This document shows positions 24,450 to 30,600 of a stretch of DNA of 31,919 nucleotides, piece after piece (the first letter of the stretch is position 1; each line of letters begins with the position of its first letter). A model generated the notes under the pieces. The model was not told where the DNA came from and did not search any database. It saw only the letters and a list, made by a program, of their open reading frames with translations. The DNA comes from a virus, in IMG/VR virus record IMGVR_UViG_3300002488_000009, positions 1 through 31,919 of that record. One strand, given 5' to 3'. The translations under genes were made by a program, and so were the position numbers.

Positions 24450-24727
24450 CAGCATTTCCACCGTTTACGCGCCTGCCTAAGCCGACTGTTAGGGTTTTTT
24501 GCGGCTTTTGGGAACTTTTTCATTTGACCCGCAGACCTAGCGCAATAACTCTTACGACGTTTTGCAGCCTTTGAACCTTTTTTTACTTTGCCTGTGACGG
24601 CTGTCTGTAACTTTGAGCCCGGATTTAATCTGCGATAAGCAGCAACGCCTTTTTTAGTCATGCCTGCCCCAGACTTCGTGGAGCGAAAATTCTTCTTATT
24701 TCGAGCAGGCATTTTTCCTTTAGACAT
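24449..24727 (-). CDS. DUF6321-like basic protein (92 aa)
   Basis: A 92-residue protein with 31 Lys/Arg. Residues 11-45 (KKNFRSTKSGAGMTKKGVAA, then Y-R-R-L-N-P-G-S-K-L-Q-T-A-V-T-G) fit the motif of DUF6321 proteins found in marine cyanophages and other marine phages. The C-terminal half has S-Y-C-A-R-S and ends RKRWKC. The strong positive charge suggests nucleic-acid binding, for example DNA packed in the head. It overlaps both neighbours by one base (TAATG and TGATG), so it is part of a tightly coupled translational unit. Confidence 0.7.
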   Translation of the reverse strand: MSKGKMPARNKKNFRSTKSGAGMTKKGVAAYRRLNPGSKLQTAVTGKVKKGSKAAKRRKSYCARSAGQMKKFPKAAKNPNSRLRQARKRWKC

Positions 24728-24912
24728 TAGTGTAGGACCCTGTCTTGTTCGGTTTCATTTAAGATAACATCTAACCAATATATGAAATCCGACACCTCTT
24801 CAGAACTAGAAAACCCAAAAAACTTAACGGTTACAACCAACTCATCTATACCCTCTACAGCAACGAAGTAGGTGCCTGACAAAACCCCATGTTTAGGCGA
24901 AAAATCAGGCAC
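24727..24912 (-). CDS. Small protein of unknown function (61 aa)
   Basis: A 61-residue protein, mildly acidic, with beta strands at G-T-Y-F-V-A-V and L-V-V-T-V-K-F-F-G and a C-terminal helix (DFIYWLDVILNE). The start is a GTG at 24912, 12 bases after the preceding stop and with only a weak AAGG upstream. It ends sharing one base with the DUF6321-like gene. The composition contrasts with its basic neighbours. No family is recognised. Confidence 0.5.
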   Translation of the reverse strand: MPDFSPKHGVLSGTYFVAVEGIDELVVTVKFFGFSSSEEVSDFIYWLDVILNETEQDRVLH

Positions 24913-24924
24913 CTTGTTTACTCG

Positions 24925-25326
24925 TTAGTACTGCTTTCTCATATACAGTATGACCGTATATGTGTCATTTGCGGAGGCACCAACGGTGGTAAAGTTTATA
25001 TCACCTGTTTTACCAGACCCTGCATTATTAGTAAGGCCGCCGAAAACAGAGTAATCGTGACTACCGCTTTGGTTCTCTCCTAGTTCAATACAAAAAGCAT
25101 CTGAAGACGCATCCCAAAGGATTTGTACTTTCATGCCAATGCACTGCCACCAAATACGCTCAATGGTGACACCTGTGCAAGTGACACCATCCGCGCTAGC
25201 AGACAAGGCAGAAACATCTACTTTTGTAACAGCGCTCTCGCCGGTTGAGTCCGAGACATTGGTAAATTTCATTACCGCAGTTTTTGGGCCGTCAGCAAGA
25301 GTTTGTGAGGTTACTGCGTCAGCCAT
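24925..25326 (-). CDS. Putative minor structural protein (133 aa)
   Basis: A 133-residue beta-rich protein. It starts MADAVTSQTLADGPKTAVMK and has a jelly-roll-like run of strands, including I-W-W-Q-C-I-G-M-K-V-Q-I-L-W-D, and a C-terminal strand Y-T-V-I-L-Y-M-R-K-Q-Y. The look and position, two genes behind the capsid gene, fit a small head or neck protein. I recall similar proteins in marine phages annotated only as virion proteins. It follows the previous gene by 13 bases. Confidence 0.6.
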   Translation of the reverse strand: MADAVTSQTLADGPKTAVMKFTNVSDSTGESAVTKVDVSALSASADGVTCTGVTIERIWWQCIGMKVQILWDASSDAFCIELGENQSGSHDYSVFGGLTNNAGSGKTGDINFTTVGASANDTYTVILYMRKQY

Positions 25327-25339
25327 TGGTTAACTCCTA

Positions 25340-25855
25340 TTAGCTATCTGCGAAGGGAGTAGCAATAGTTCCAGAACCAATAAGAACACCCTGCACAAGG
25401 TACTCGTTGTCAGCAATAGCTGTGATCTCTAGGTAGGAGTTTGCATCACCACCTTGAGTACCGCCGTTCATTGAAATGACGTCATTAGAGGAGGCGGGTT
25501 GGAAAACCTTGTAACTGCCGTCATTAACGCCAACCGCTACGGACCCAACAAACTTATCGGTTCCGTCTGTCTTGATGTCCAAATCAGTGGCATCTGTTCC
25601 AATAAAGAACCGATAAACAGCACCAAGGTGGCTGTTGACGTTAGGATCATCTTGACCAGCAGAAGCCCCGTTTGAGTCAGCTTTAATGGTAGGAAGGGTT
25701 ACCGCGCCGTCAGCATCATTGACCTCAATCATACGGCCAGCATGGTCATCAAAAGTAAGGGTGGTTTCAGCAGTAATGTTTACTACCGCATCTGGACCCG
25801 CTGTAATAAAACCGCGCCGAGAGCGGACGGGACCGGAAAAAGTTGTTTTAGCCAT
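25340..25855 (-). CDS. Head decoration / head-fibre-like protein (171 aa)
   Basis: A 171-residue beta-rich protein. It begins MAKTTFSGPVRSRRGFITAG and contains D-D-H-A-G-R-M-I-E-V-N-D-A-D-G-A-V-T-L-P, typical of a small strand-rich virion protein placed directly after the capsid gene in marine phages. It has its own likely promoter (TATAAT at 25904-25909) and a strong ribosome-binding site (AGGAGG six bases before the ATG), which suggests high expression, as expected for a multi-copy head protein. It could instead be a fibre or neck part. Confidence 0.6.
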   Translation of the reverse strand: MAKTTFSGPVRSRRGFITAGPDAVVNITAETTLTFDDHAGRMIEVNDADGAVTLPTIKADSNGASAGQDDPNVNSHLGAVYRFFIGTDATDLDIKTDGTDKFVGSVAVGVNDGSYKVFQPASSNDVISMNGGTQGGDANSYLEITAIADNEYLVQGVLIGSGTIATPFADS

Positions 25856-25903
25856 AAAATCCTCCTGTCGTGGCTAGTGTCGGCACAAGATATGCCGTCA
25901 GGG

Positions 25904-25909
25904 ATTATA
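25904..25909 (-). promoter_or_regulatory. Putative -10 box of a promoter behind the capsid gene
   Basis: On the minus strand this reads TATAAT, a perfect sigma-70 type -10 box, 48 bases before the start codon of the 171-residue gene. The sequence around it is AT-rich. No good -35 box is visible at 16-18 bases upstream, where the terminator's T tract lies. It sits immediately after the terminator, where a restart of transcription would make sense. Confidence 0.5.
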
Positions 25910-25920
25910 AGAATATAAAC

Positions 25921-25953
25921 CAAAATAAAAGGGGCGGCAATAGCCGCCCCTTT
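25921..25953 (-). terminator. Rho-independent terminator after the major capsid gene
   Basis: On the minus strand an 8-bp perfect GC stem (GGGGCGGC with GCCGCCCC), extendable by three A-T pairs, encloses a four-base TATT loop and is followed by TTTTATTTT. It begins about 22 bases after the capsid gene stop. It is the only clear terminator in the window and would lower transcription into the downstream genes relative to the capsid genes. Confidence 0.85.
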
Positions 25954-25974
25954 CGTTCGAGACAAAGAGTGTGC

Positions 25975-26886
25975 TTACGCAGCGCCCGCTGTACCGAAAA
26001 CGCAACGCCAATCGGAGACACCGAAAGAGTAACGCTCACGCGCTTTAAAGCGCATGTTACCCGTATCAAAGTCGCCTTCCATGGCAGTTTTCAGCGGAGA
26101 ACGGTTAAAGAATTTGAAACCGTTCGGAGCATCGGTCTTAACAAAGAAAGCATCTGTGTCGGTGAGGAAGTGGTTTACCACCGCACCTTCAGGAAGCATC
26201 CCCATGGACCTAACTGCGTTGATGTCATTGTCAGCCGTACCGCTACGCAGGTTGCTGGCAATTACACGCTCCGCAACAAATTGAAGTTCTTTTGGAATGA
26301 TGAGTTTCATACCACGAACAGCAATCTTCAAACCACGCTCATCAGTCAGACCAGCAATATCAATCAGCATTTGCTCCAAAGAGGTCTCGTTGAGATCCGA
26401 AGCAGTGCTAAGTTGGTTACGCTGGTTGCCCGAAAGAGATGGGTGAGCAGAAGAACAGAGTGCTGCTCCGTCACCAATCGCTGACGCGCCTGTGCTGAAA
26501 GCGTTGTTAAGAATTGCAGCAGCTTTGATCTGCTTGGTTTGAGCCATCGAACGAGCAAGAGCTTTAGTGTACCGGCTAGCAAGCCGATCATAAAGATTGT
26601 CCTCAATAGCCTCTTCCGTGATTGAGAAAGCCAGAGCAATCGTTTCGTGCGTGTAACGAGCAGTATAAGTTTCCTGCGCGTCATCGAACGTAATTGCGCC
26701 ACCTTCGTTTTTCACGGGAGCAGTTGAAAAGCCGCCGAGCATTACCTCTTCTTCAAAGGCGCGGTCCGAAGACTCCTCCTCAAAGATTTCGGAATGCTCT
26801 TGTTCGTAGCGGTCATATTCCAGACCAAAAAGAGCATTAAGTCCGGGCTCAAGCTCTTTCGCTAATTGTGCGCGAGAAATAGCCAT
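25975..26886 (-). CDS. Major capsid protein (HK97-fold, Mu gpT-like)
   Basis: A 303-residue protein, the likely shell subunit of the head. Its N-terminus (AQLAKELEPGLNALFGLEYD, then E-I-F-E-E-E-S-S-D-R-A-F-E-E) and the following strand-rich part (T-Y-T-A-R-Y-T-H-E-T-I-A-L-A-F-S-I-T-E-E-A) match the 'Mu-like major head subunit gpT' group of HK97-fold proteins. The long helix (RYTKALARSMAQTKQIKAAA) is the spine-helix region. The C-terminal part holds E-R-Y-S-F-G-V-S-D-W-R. The ribosome-binding site is strong (AGGAGG). The gene comes right after scaffold and decoration-like genes and right before a strong terminator, which is the expected place for the highest-expressed gene. Confidence 0.82.
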   Translation of the reverse strand: MAISRAQLAKELEPGLNALFGLEYDRYEQEHSEIFEEESSDRAFEEEVMLGGFSTAPVKNEGGAITFDDAQETYTARYTHETIALAFSITEEAIEDNLYDRLASRYTKALARSMAQTKQIKAAAILNNAFSTGASAIGDGAALCSSAHPSLSGNQRNQLSTASDLNETSLEQMLIDIAGLTDERGLKIAVRGMKLIIPKELQFVAERVIASNLRSGTADNDINAVRSMGMLPEGAVVNHFLTDTDAFFVKTDAPNGFKFFNRSPLKTAMEGDFDTGNMRFKARERYSFGVSDWRCVFGTAGAA

Positions 26887-26900
26887 TTTATGCGCCCTCC

Positions 26901-27551
26901 TTAAATGCCGGTGGAATCAGCAGTGGTTTGGGAATCAAACCGCCGTGATCCAGCGTTGAAGTGAGCGTTCAGCCGCACAATGAGAGGGATACCCGCCGCT
27001 GCGAAATCGCTGTTAGCCTCATCGTCAAGGATACCAACAATACGAAGTGGAAGAGTAGCCGTCGTCGCAATAGTGCTTACACCGAGCGCCGAGTTAGAAC
27101 GTCCCGTATCGTCAGATCCGGTACGCGCTGAAGTGCCGAGGGAAGCGTTCGCAAAGACCGCAGTTAAAGCAGTAGCACGGTCAGTAAGAGACGCATCACT
27201 AGCGACCTTAAACAGTTGGTTCGGATCATCAGCAACGAGAGCTTTGACAGGATGATTTGTGTCAACGCTAATCGCGGCAGAACCGGGCCAATGGTTAAGG
27301 AAAGTAGTTTTCTTCGTCACTGAGTCCACGTACTCACACCCCATCATCACGCCGAGCGCTTGAGTCGTACCGCCATCTGTAGCGCCAGCTTGGTCAATTA
27401 CGCCACCAGCAAGAGGAACGACAATAGCGCCATTGTAAATGACGTTGGTGTTATTTGACGCAATTTCATAGGTCGTAAGACCTGTAGAATTTGCGGCAGA
27501 GCCGACTAGACCAATAGGACGAAGACCGAAGGCAGTTTCTTGGTTTGCCAT
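26901..27551 (-). CDS. Head decoration / stabilisation-like protein (216 aa)
   Basis: A 216-residue protein that begins MANQETAFGLRPIGLVGSAA and then T-T-Y-E-I-A-S-N-N-T. This is a conserved start in virion proteins located directly before the major capsid gene in many marine phages. Beta-rich segments follow (I-Y-N-G-A-I-V-V-P-L-A, L-G-V-M-M-G-C-E-Y-V). The C-terminal part has L-P-L-R-I-V-G-I-L-D and I-V-R-L-N-A-H-F. A role as a head decoration protein is the best guess. Its AGGAG ribosome-binding site lies inside a small hairpin (see 27556-27577), so translation may be adjusted by structure. Confidence 0.65.
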   Translation of the reverse strand: MANQETAFGLRPIGLVGSAANSTGLTTYEIASNNTNVIYNGAIVVPLAGGVIDQAGATDGGTTQALGVMMGCEYVDSVTKKTTFLNHWPGSAAISVDTNHPVKALVADDPNQLFKVASDASLTDRATALTAVFANASLGTSARTGSDDTGRSNSALGVSTIATTATLPLRIVGILDDEANSDFAAAGIPLIVRLNAHFNAGSRRFDSQTTADSTGI

Positions 27552-27555
27552 TTTA

Positions 27556-27577
27556 GGTACTCCTAAAGGAGGTGACC
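27556..27577 (-). promoter_or_regulatory. Hairpin masking a Shine-Dalgarno with a 16S 3'-end mimic
   Basis: Between the 161-residue and 216-residue genes the minus strand reads GGTCACCTCCTTTAGGAGTA and on. CTCC can pair with GGAG around a TTTA loop, and GGT with ACC outside an internal loop. The second arm is the AGGAG ribosome-binding site of the 216-residue gene. The first arm (27565-27575, TCACCTCCTTT) equals the 3' end of alphaproteobacterial 16S rRNA over 11 bases. This could set translation level. Observed sequence; the function is inferred. Confidence 0.45.
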
Positions 27578-27578
27578 C

Positions 27579-28064
27579 TTATTTTTTAGAGCCACCAAAG
27601 GTTACACGAGATTGACGATCAGGTCGGTCAATCGTCATCGTTGAGTGTGCATTCTCGCGCATCATATCGTGGTCTACTGCCTGCATCTGGTCAGCACTTC
27701 TTTGATTGAAGTACTCCGTCCGCTCTTTAATAGTCTCCACGGGAATCCGTGCAAGAAGCAATCCTCCAACGCCAAATACCCCCTCGTATTTTCCGTTATC
27801 AATAACGGGTGCCTCGAAGTCTGGATACTCGTCTGAACGGACAAGTTCCCAACCTTCTCTGAGTTTAGCGCTGATGTTCTTGCGGTCATCAAAACCACGA
27901 GTTTCAGCCCTAATCCAGCGGTGTTTGTAACCGTCTGGCGCGGGTGGTGCATCTAACATTGATGGTGGAGCCCACGGCTTACGCCTAGTCGTAGAACTCC
28001 GGCTCTTTTTAGCGCGAGGGGTACGATCCGAGGAAGTACCTTGAGTAATTTTTTCTTCTCTCAT
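27579..28064 (-). CDS. Conserved head-region protein (161 aa)
   Basis: A 161-residue protein with a basic N-terminal tail (T-P-R-A-K-K-S-R-S-S-T-T-R-R-K-P-W) and a conserved core: P-P-A-P-D-G-Y-K-H-R-W-I-R, then F-D-D-R-K-N-I-S-A-K-L-R-E-G-W and Y-E-G-V-F-G-V-G-G-L-L-L-A-R-I-P. I recall this core in marine phage genomes between scaffold and capsid genes without a defined function. It starts four bases after the scaffold gene stop, with AGGAG eight bases upstream. A role in head assembly or as a minor head protein is likely from position. Confidence 0.6.
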   Translation of the reverse strand: MREEKITQGTSSDRTPRAKKSRSSTTRRKPWAPPSMLDAPPAPDGYKHRWIRAETRGFDDRKNISAKLREGWELVRSDEYPDFEAPVIDNGKYEGVFGVGGLLLARIPVETIKERTEYFNQRSADQMQAVDHDMMRENAHSTMTIDRPDRQSRVTFGGSKK

Positions 28065-28068
28065 CTCT

Positions 28069-28953
28069 CTACTCCTTCACGTATTTCGCGTATTCTTCTA
28101 GCGGCACACCCAATTTTTTAGCCATCGTGACCTGGGTAGGGGTGAGTCTAACCTGCTTTTTACTGCGCCCAGTTGCGGACCTGTTAACTGATGCAACCGT
28201 CTGAGCGGGACGTTTGCTTTTTGATCCGTTACCAAACTTATGAGGAAACGCTTCCTCCATACGTTTGTCTAACTCACTATAGTACTCATCGCTTGATGGG
28301 TCAAATCCTTCATCTTCGATGAGTTTCTTATGTATTCCAAAAGCGGCATACGTCATGGTCTCATCGGACCCAAACCACTCTCGTTCAGCAGCCCAAGATT
28401 CCGCTTTTGGATCAGGCTTACGAGGCTGTGCTTGTTGTTGAGGAGCCTGCTGCATCTGTTGACGTTGAAGCTCTGCATGCTGTTTTTGCATTTCAACTTC
28501 ACGTGCAGCCTGAGACGCTCTATCTGCTTGAATAGCTAAGGCCGTAATCTTTCTGTTTGCTTCTACAACAGCCTGAGTGTCTCCAACCTCTATAGCGTTC
28601 TTTAGGACGTTTTCAGCGGACTCTAACTCACTCTGGACTCGACCACTAAATTCAGTAACGTAGTTACTGTCCATAGTATCAAGCTTAGATTTTAGCGCCG
28701 TGGACTCCTGTTGAACTTGTCCTGCGTACCGCAAAGCCTCTTCTCTTTCGCGCTCCGCCTGACGCATTTTTTTGGTCAGTTGGTTAATTCGCTTTTGCGT
28801 CGCATTAGAGGCTTTCTCAAATTCATCTTCAGTGGCCGCCTCTTGCCCGGTCACCTCAACAACAGCGTCGTCTGACGCCTCTTGTTCTTCCACCTCAACC
28901 GATACCTCGGATTCAGTGTCCTCATTCTCAATTACGAGATCTTCGTCAGCCAT
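28069..28953 (-). CDS. Capsid scaffold protein (294 aa)
   Basis: A 294-residue, helical and highly charged protein typical of phage scaffolds. The first 45 residues are strongly acidic (V-E-V-E-E-Q-E-A-S-D-D). Residues about 50-160 form a coiled coil (TKKMRQAEREREEALRYAGQ and on), and residues about 155-180 are glutamine-rich. The C-terminal tail is basic and ends with LTPTQVTMAKKLGVPLEEYA, a common end of phage scaffold proteins that binds the capsid protein. It is translated just before the head genes. No protease motif was seen, so release without cleavage, or cleavage by another protein, is possible. Confidence 0.75.
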   Translation of the reverse strand: MADEDLVIENEDTESEVSVEVEEQEASDDAVVEVTGQEAATEDEFEKASNATQKRINQLTKKMRQAEREREEALRYAGQVQQESTALKSKLDTMDSNYVTEFSGRVQSELESAENVLKNAIEVGDTQAVVEANRKITALAIQADRASQAAREVEMQKQHAELQRQQMQQAPQQQAQPRKPDPKAESWAAEREWFGSDETMTYAAFGIHKKLIEDEGFDPSSDEYYSELDKRMEEAFPHKFGNGSKSKRPAQTVASVNRSATGRSKKQVRLTPTQVTMAKKLGVPLEEYAKYVKE

Positions 28954-28962
28954 GTTTCTCTC

Positions 28963-29412
28963 CTACATATGTAAAACGTCATCAGGTTCAGAGATGGTTG
29001 CCAAAACCTCATCATCATTGAGTATTCGGACTTCACCACCGTCTATCTTAAAGCGTGACCCTGCATAACGCGCAAACATCACCCAATCACCTTTCTGGCA
29101 CCAAGGACTGTCAAATTTATCGGGGTCCTTGTACGCAAGAGAGCCAACCTTTAAGACGTATCCAACCTGGGTTGCGACTTGGTTTTCTTCAACAACTTGA
29201 TCTGGGAGGTAAATACCGCCCTCTGTCTTTCCTTTACCACGGTAGGGAAGCACAATTATGCGCCAACCAGTTGGTTCCGGTACTCTGTCAAGTATGCTTT
29301 TACTTAGAAGAGAAGGATCAAGAACACGATCCTCCGTTTTTACATACGCCGAAGATATATTTTCGGCTTTTGCCTCTGATGTAGAGGCTTTTTTGTCTTT
29401 CGACTTAGTCAT
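28963..29412 (-). CDS. Phage GroES-like co-chaperonin
   Basis: A 149-residue co-chaperonin of the GroES/Cpn10 family, like T4 gp31 in role. It would cap the host GroEL so that the capsid protein can fold. Residues 50-62 (W-R-I-I-V-L-P-Y-R-G-K-G-K) are the first strand region. The mobile loop is T-E-G-G-I-Y-L-P-D, with the GroEL-binding triplet I-Y-L at 67-69. The later parts (VGYVLKVG, K-G-D-W-V-M-F-A-R-Y-A-G, I-L-N-D-D-E-V-L-A-T-I) follow the Cpn10 order. An extra 45-residue basic/acidic N-terminus is present. I chose ATG 29412 because AGGAG lies seven bases upstream; ATG 29418 has it only one base away. No GroEL is in the window. Confidence 0.85.
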   Translation of the reverse strand: MTKSKDKKASTSEAKAENISSAYVKTEDRVLDPSLLSKSILDRVPEPTGWRIIVLPYRGKGKTEGGIYLPDQVVEENQVATQVGYVLKVGSLAYKDPDKFDSPWCQKGDWVMFARYAGSRFKIDGGEVRILNDDEVLATISEPDDVLHM

Positions 29413-29602
29413 CTGCATGCTCCTGTTTCTCTAGCAGGCTCTTGAGTTCCTGATCTATGTACTCTAGGGCTCTTAACATGCCCATGAGTTCACGGTAATG
29501 CTCCATGTCCTTGACTTCTCCGTATTCGAGAGTGTCTAAAACAACAGAACGCTTTTCTTTTATCAGACGAAAGGTTGCTTCTGCAAGAAATATCTCATTC
29601 AT
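29405..29602 (-). CDS. Small helical protein (65 aa)
   Basis: A 65-residue charged helical protein (for example F-R-L-I-K-E-K-R-S-V-V-L-D-T-L-E, then YIDQELKSLLEKQEHADD). It has no recognisable motif. It lies between the holin and the co-chaperonin and overlaps the latter's start by eight bases. AAGGAT lies 11 bases before the ATG. Small acidic proteins of this type occur between head genes of many phages; function unknown. Confidence 0.55.
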   Translation of the reverse strand: MNEIFLAEATFRLIKEKRSVVLDTLEYGEVKDMEHYRELMGMLRALEYIDQELKSLLEKQEHADD

Positions 29603-29610
29603 TCTTATAA

Positions 29611-30087
29611 TTATCCTTTTTTAGAGGATATATGAGAACGAGCCTTAGACATGGCCCTATTCCCAAACCAAAAAGCTATTATTGCAGAGAAAATAGCTTG
29701 GGTTTCGTCGTCCCAAGCAAGTTGTACGGCTGTTACCCAATCAATATTTTGATTGGAGATCATAGCGTAGACCAAAACGCCTTTAACAGACGCAAAAGCT
29801 ATGAAGAAAAGGTAAGTAAGAACAGGGCGGACACTACCCCTAAGAGCGTTGACAAATCCGCCAGCGTCAATGCTTCGATCATGCGCGTAAAGACCTTTCG
29901 TTTCTTCTATTTCGGCTTGAGCATCTAATTCTTGTATCTTTAGGGTAGAAAGTTGCTCTGCATACTTAGCTTTAGCCTCAATTATCGCTAATTCTTGGGC
30001 ATTAGCTTGTTTTTGCTTAAAAAATCCCAGAACTTCAGGTACAATCGACGTTCCAAACCCTAAAAGGGTTCCTAAAAGACTTATCAT
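29611..30087 (-). CDS. Three-TM holin, GTA-holin-like
   Basis: A 158-residue membrane protein. It has a short hydrophobic N-terminal segment (residues 2-22), a coiled helical middle (about 25-68), then two membrane segments: about 87-110 (R-P-V-L-T-Y-L-F-F-I-A-F-A-S-V-K-G-V) and about 129-143 (Q-A-I-F-S-A-I-I-A-F-W-F-G-N-R-A). The R-P-x-L-T-Y and A-F-W-F-G-x-R motifs match the family 'holin of 3TMs, for gene-transfer release' (PF11351), known from alphaproteobacterial gene transfer agents and many phages. It would make pores in the inner membrane at the end of infection. GGAGG precedes the ATG. No endolysin gene is in the window. Confidence 0.8.
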   Translation of the reverse strand: MISLLGTLLGFGTSIVPEVLGFFKQKQANAQELAIIEAKAKYAEQLSTLKIQELDAQAEIEETKGLYAHDRSIDAGGFVNALRGSVRPVLTYLFFIAFASVKGVLVYAMISNQNIDWVTAVQLAWDDETQAIFSAIIAFWFGNRAMSKARSHISSKKG

Positions 30088-30118
30088 GCTTACCTCCAGA
30101 AGCTTTTAATGTAAAAAA

Positions 30119-30409
30119 TTACTTTTTCCGGGCCATAAAGGCGGCTGCACCAAAATAAGCGCTAACCACACCCGCCATACCTATGTAGAAGAGGCTAAAA
30201 AGGTCCCCTAGGGCCTTAATGCGGGAGTCTGGGAAGATAGGTAGGAAAACAAGAGCCGTAAAAACAAGCATGGATATCATTGCAATCCACGCCATACGAC
30301 GCTGAGAGTCCTGTTTCAACAGGTCACTGCTTGCCTTCGCAGCTTGTATCTCAGCGTCTGAGACGACACCGTCGTTGTCGGCGTCTAATTCTCTACGTTT
30401 TGGGCTCAT
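30119..30409 (-). CDS. EF-hand plus two-TM small membrane protein (96 aa)
   Basis: A 96-residue protein with a full EF-hand loop at residues 9-20: D9-A-D11-N-D13-G-V15-V-S17-D-A-E20, the canonical 1-3-5-7-9-12 ligands. It then has a helix and two hydrophobic segments (about 39-60 and 70-92), ending A-R-K-K. It probably sits in the inner membrane with a calcium-binding head. It lies directly before the holin, so a lysis-related role, such as a second holin or a regulator, is possible. It overlaps the preceding gene by four bases. The EF-hand is seen in the sequence; the role is inferred. Confidence 0.65.
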   Translation of the reverse strand: MSPKRRELDADNDGVVSDAEIQAAKASSDLLKQDSQRRMAWIAMISMLVFTALVFLPIFPDSRIKALGDLFSLFYIGMAGVVSAYFGAAAFMARKK

Positions 30410-30600
30410 CCGCAGGCAATATAACTACCGCCGCCGGTAGCCTTACCCATACCACGAGCCGTAGCCCTTTTCATGGTTGTCGGGACCTTTACGTCTTGGG
30501 ACTTACCATAAGGAACACGGCCTTGACCCTTAATGTCCGCATACTCAACGGCTTTTTGGGGGTTACCGGGCTTGTTCGTGACGATCTTTACTGAAGCCAT
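30406..30600 (-). CDS. Small conserved phage protein (64 aa)
   Basis: A 64-residue basic/glycine-rich protein. It ends R-A-T-A-R-G-M-G-K-A-T-G-G-G-S-Y-I-A-C-G, a pattern I recall at the end of small proteins next to portal genes in marine phages. The N-terminus is A-S-V-K-I-V-T-N-K-P-G-N-P-Q-K. The start ATG shares one base with the portal stop (TAATG), which suggests coupled translation. Function unknown; a small head or portal-associated protein is plausible. Confidence 0.6.
   Translation of the reverse strand: MASVKIVTNKPGNPQKAVEYADIKGQGRVPYGKSQDVKVPTTMKRATARGMGKATGGGSYIACG

Noticed and set aside
27565-27575. Possible fragment of a 16S rRNA gene
   Set aside because: Only 11 bases match and no other rRNA sequence surrounds it; it is better seen as pairing with the nearby ribosome-binding site.
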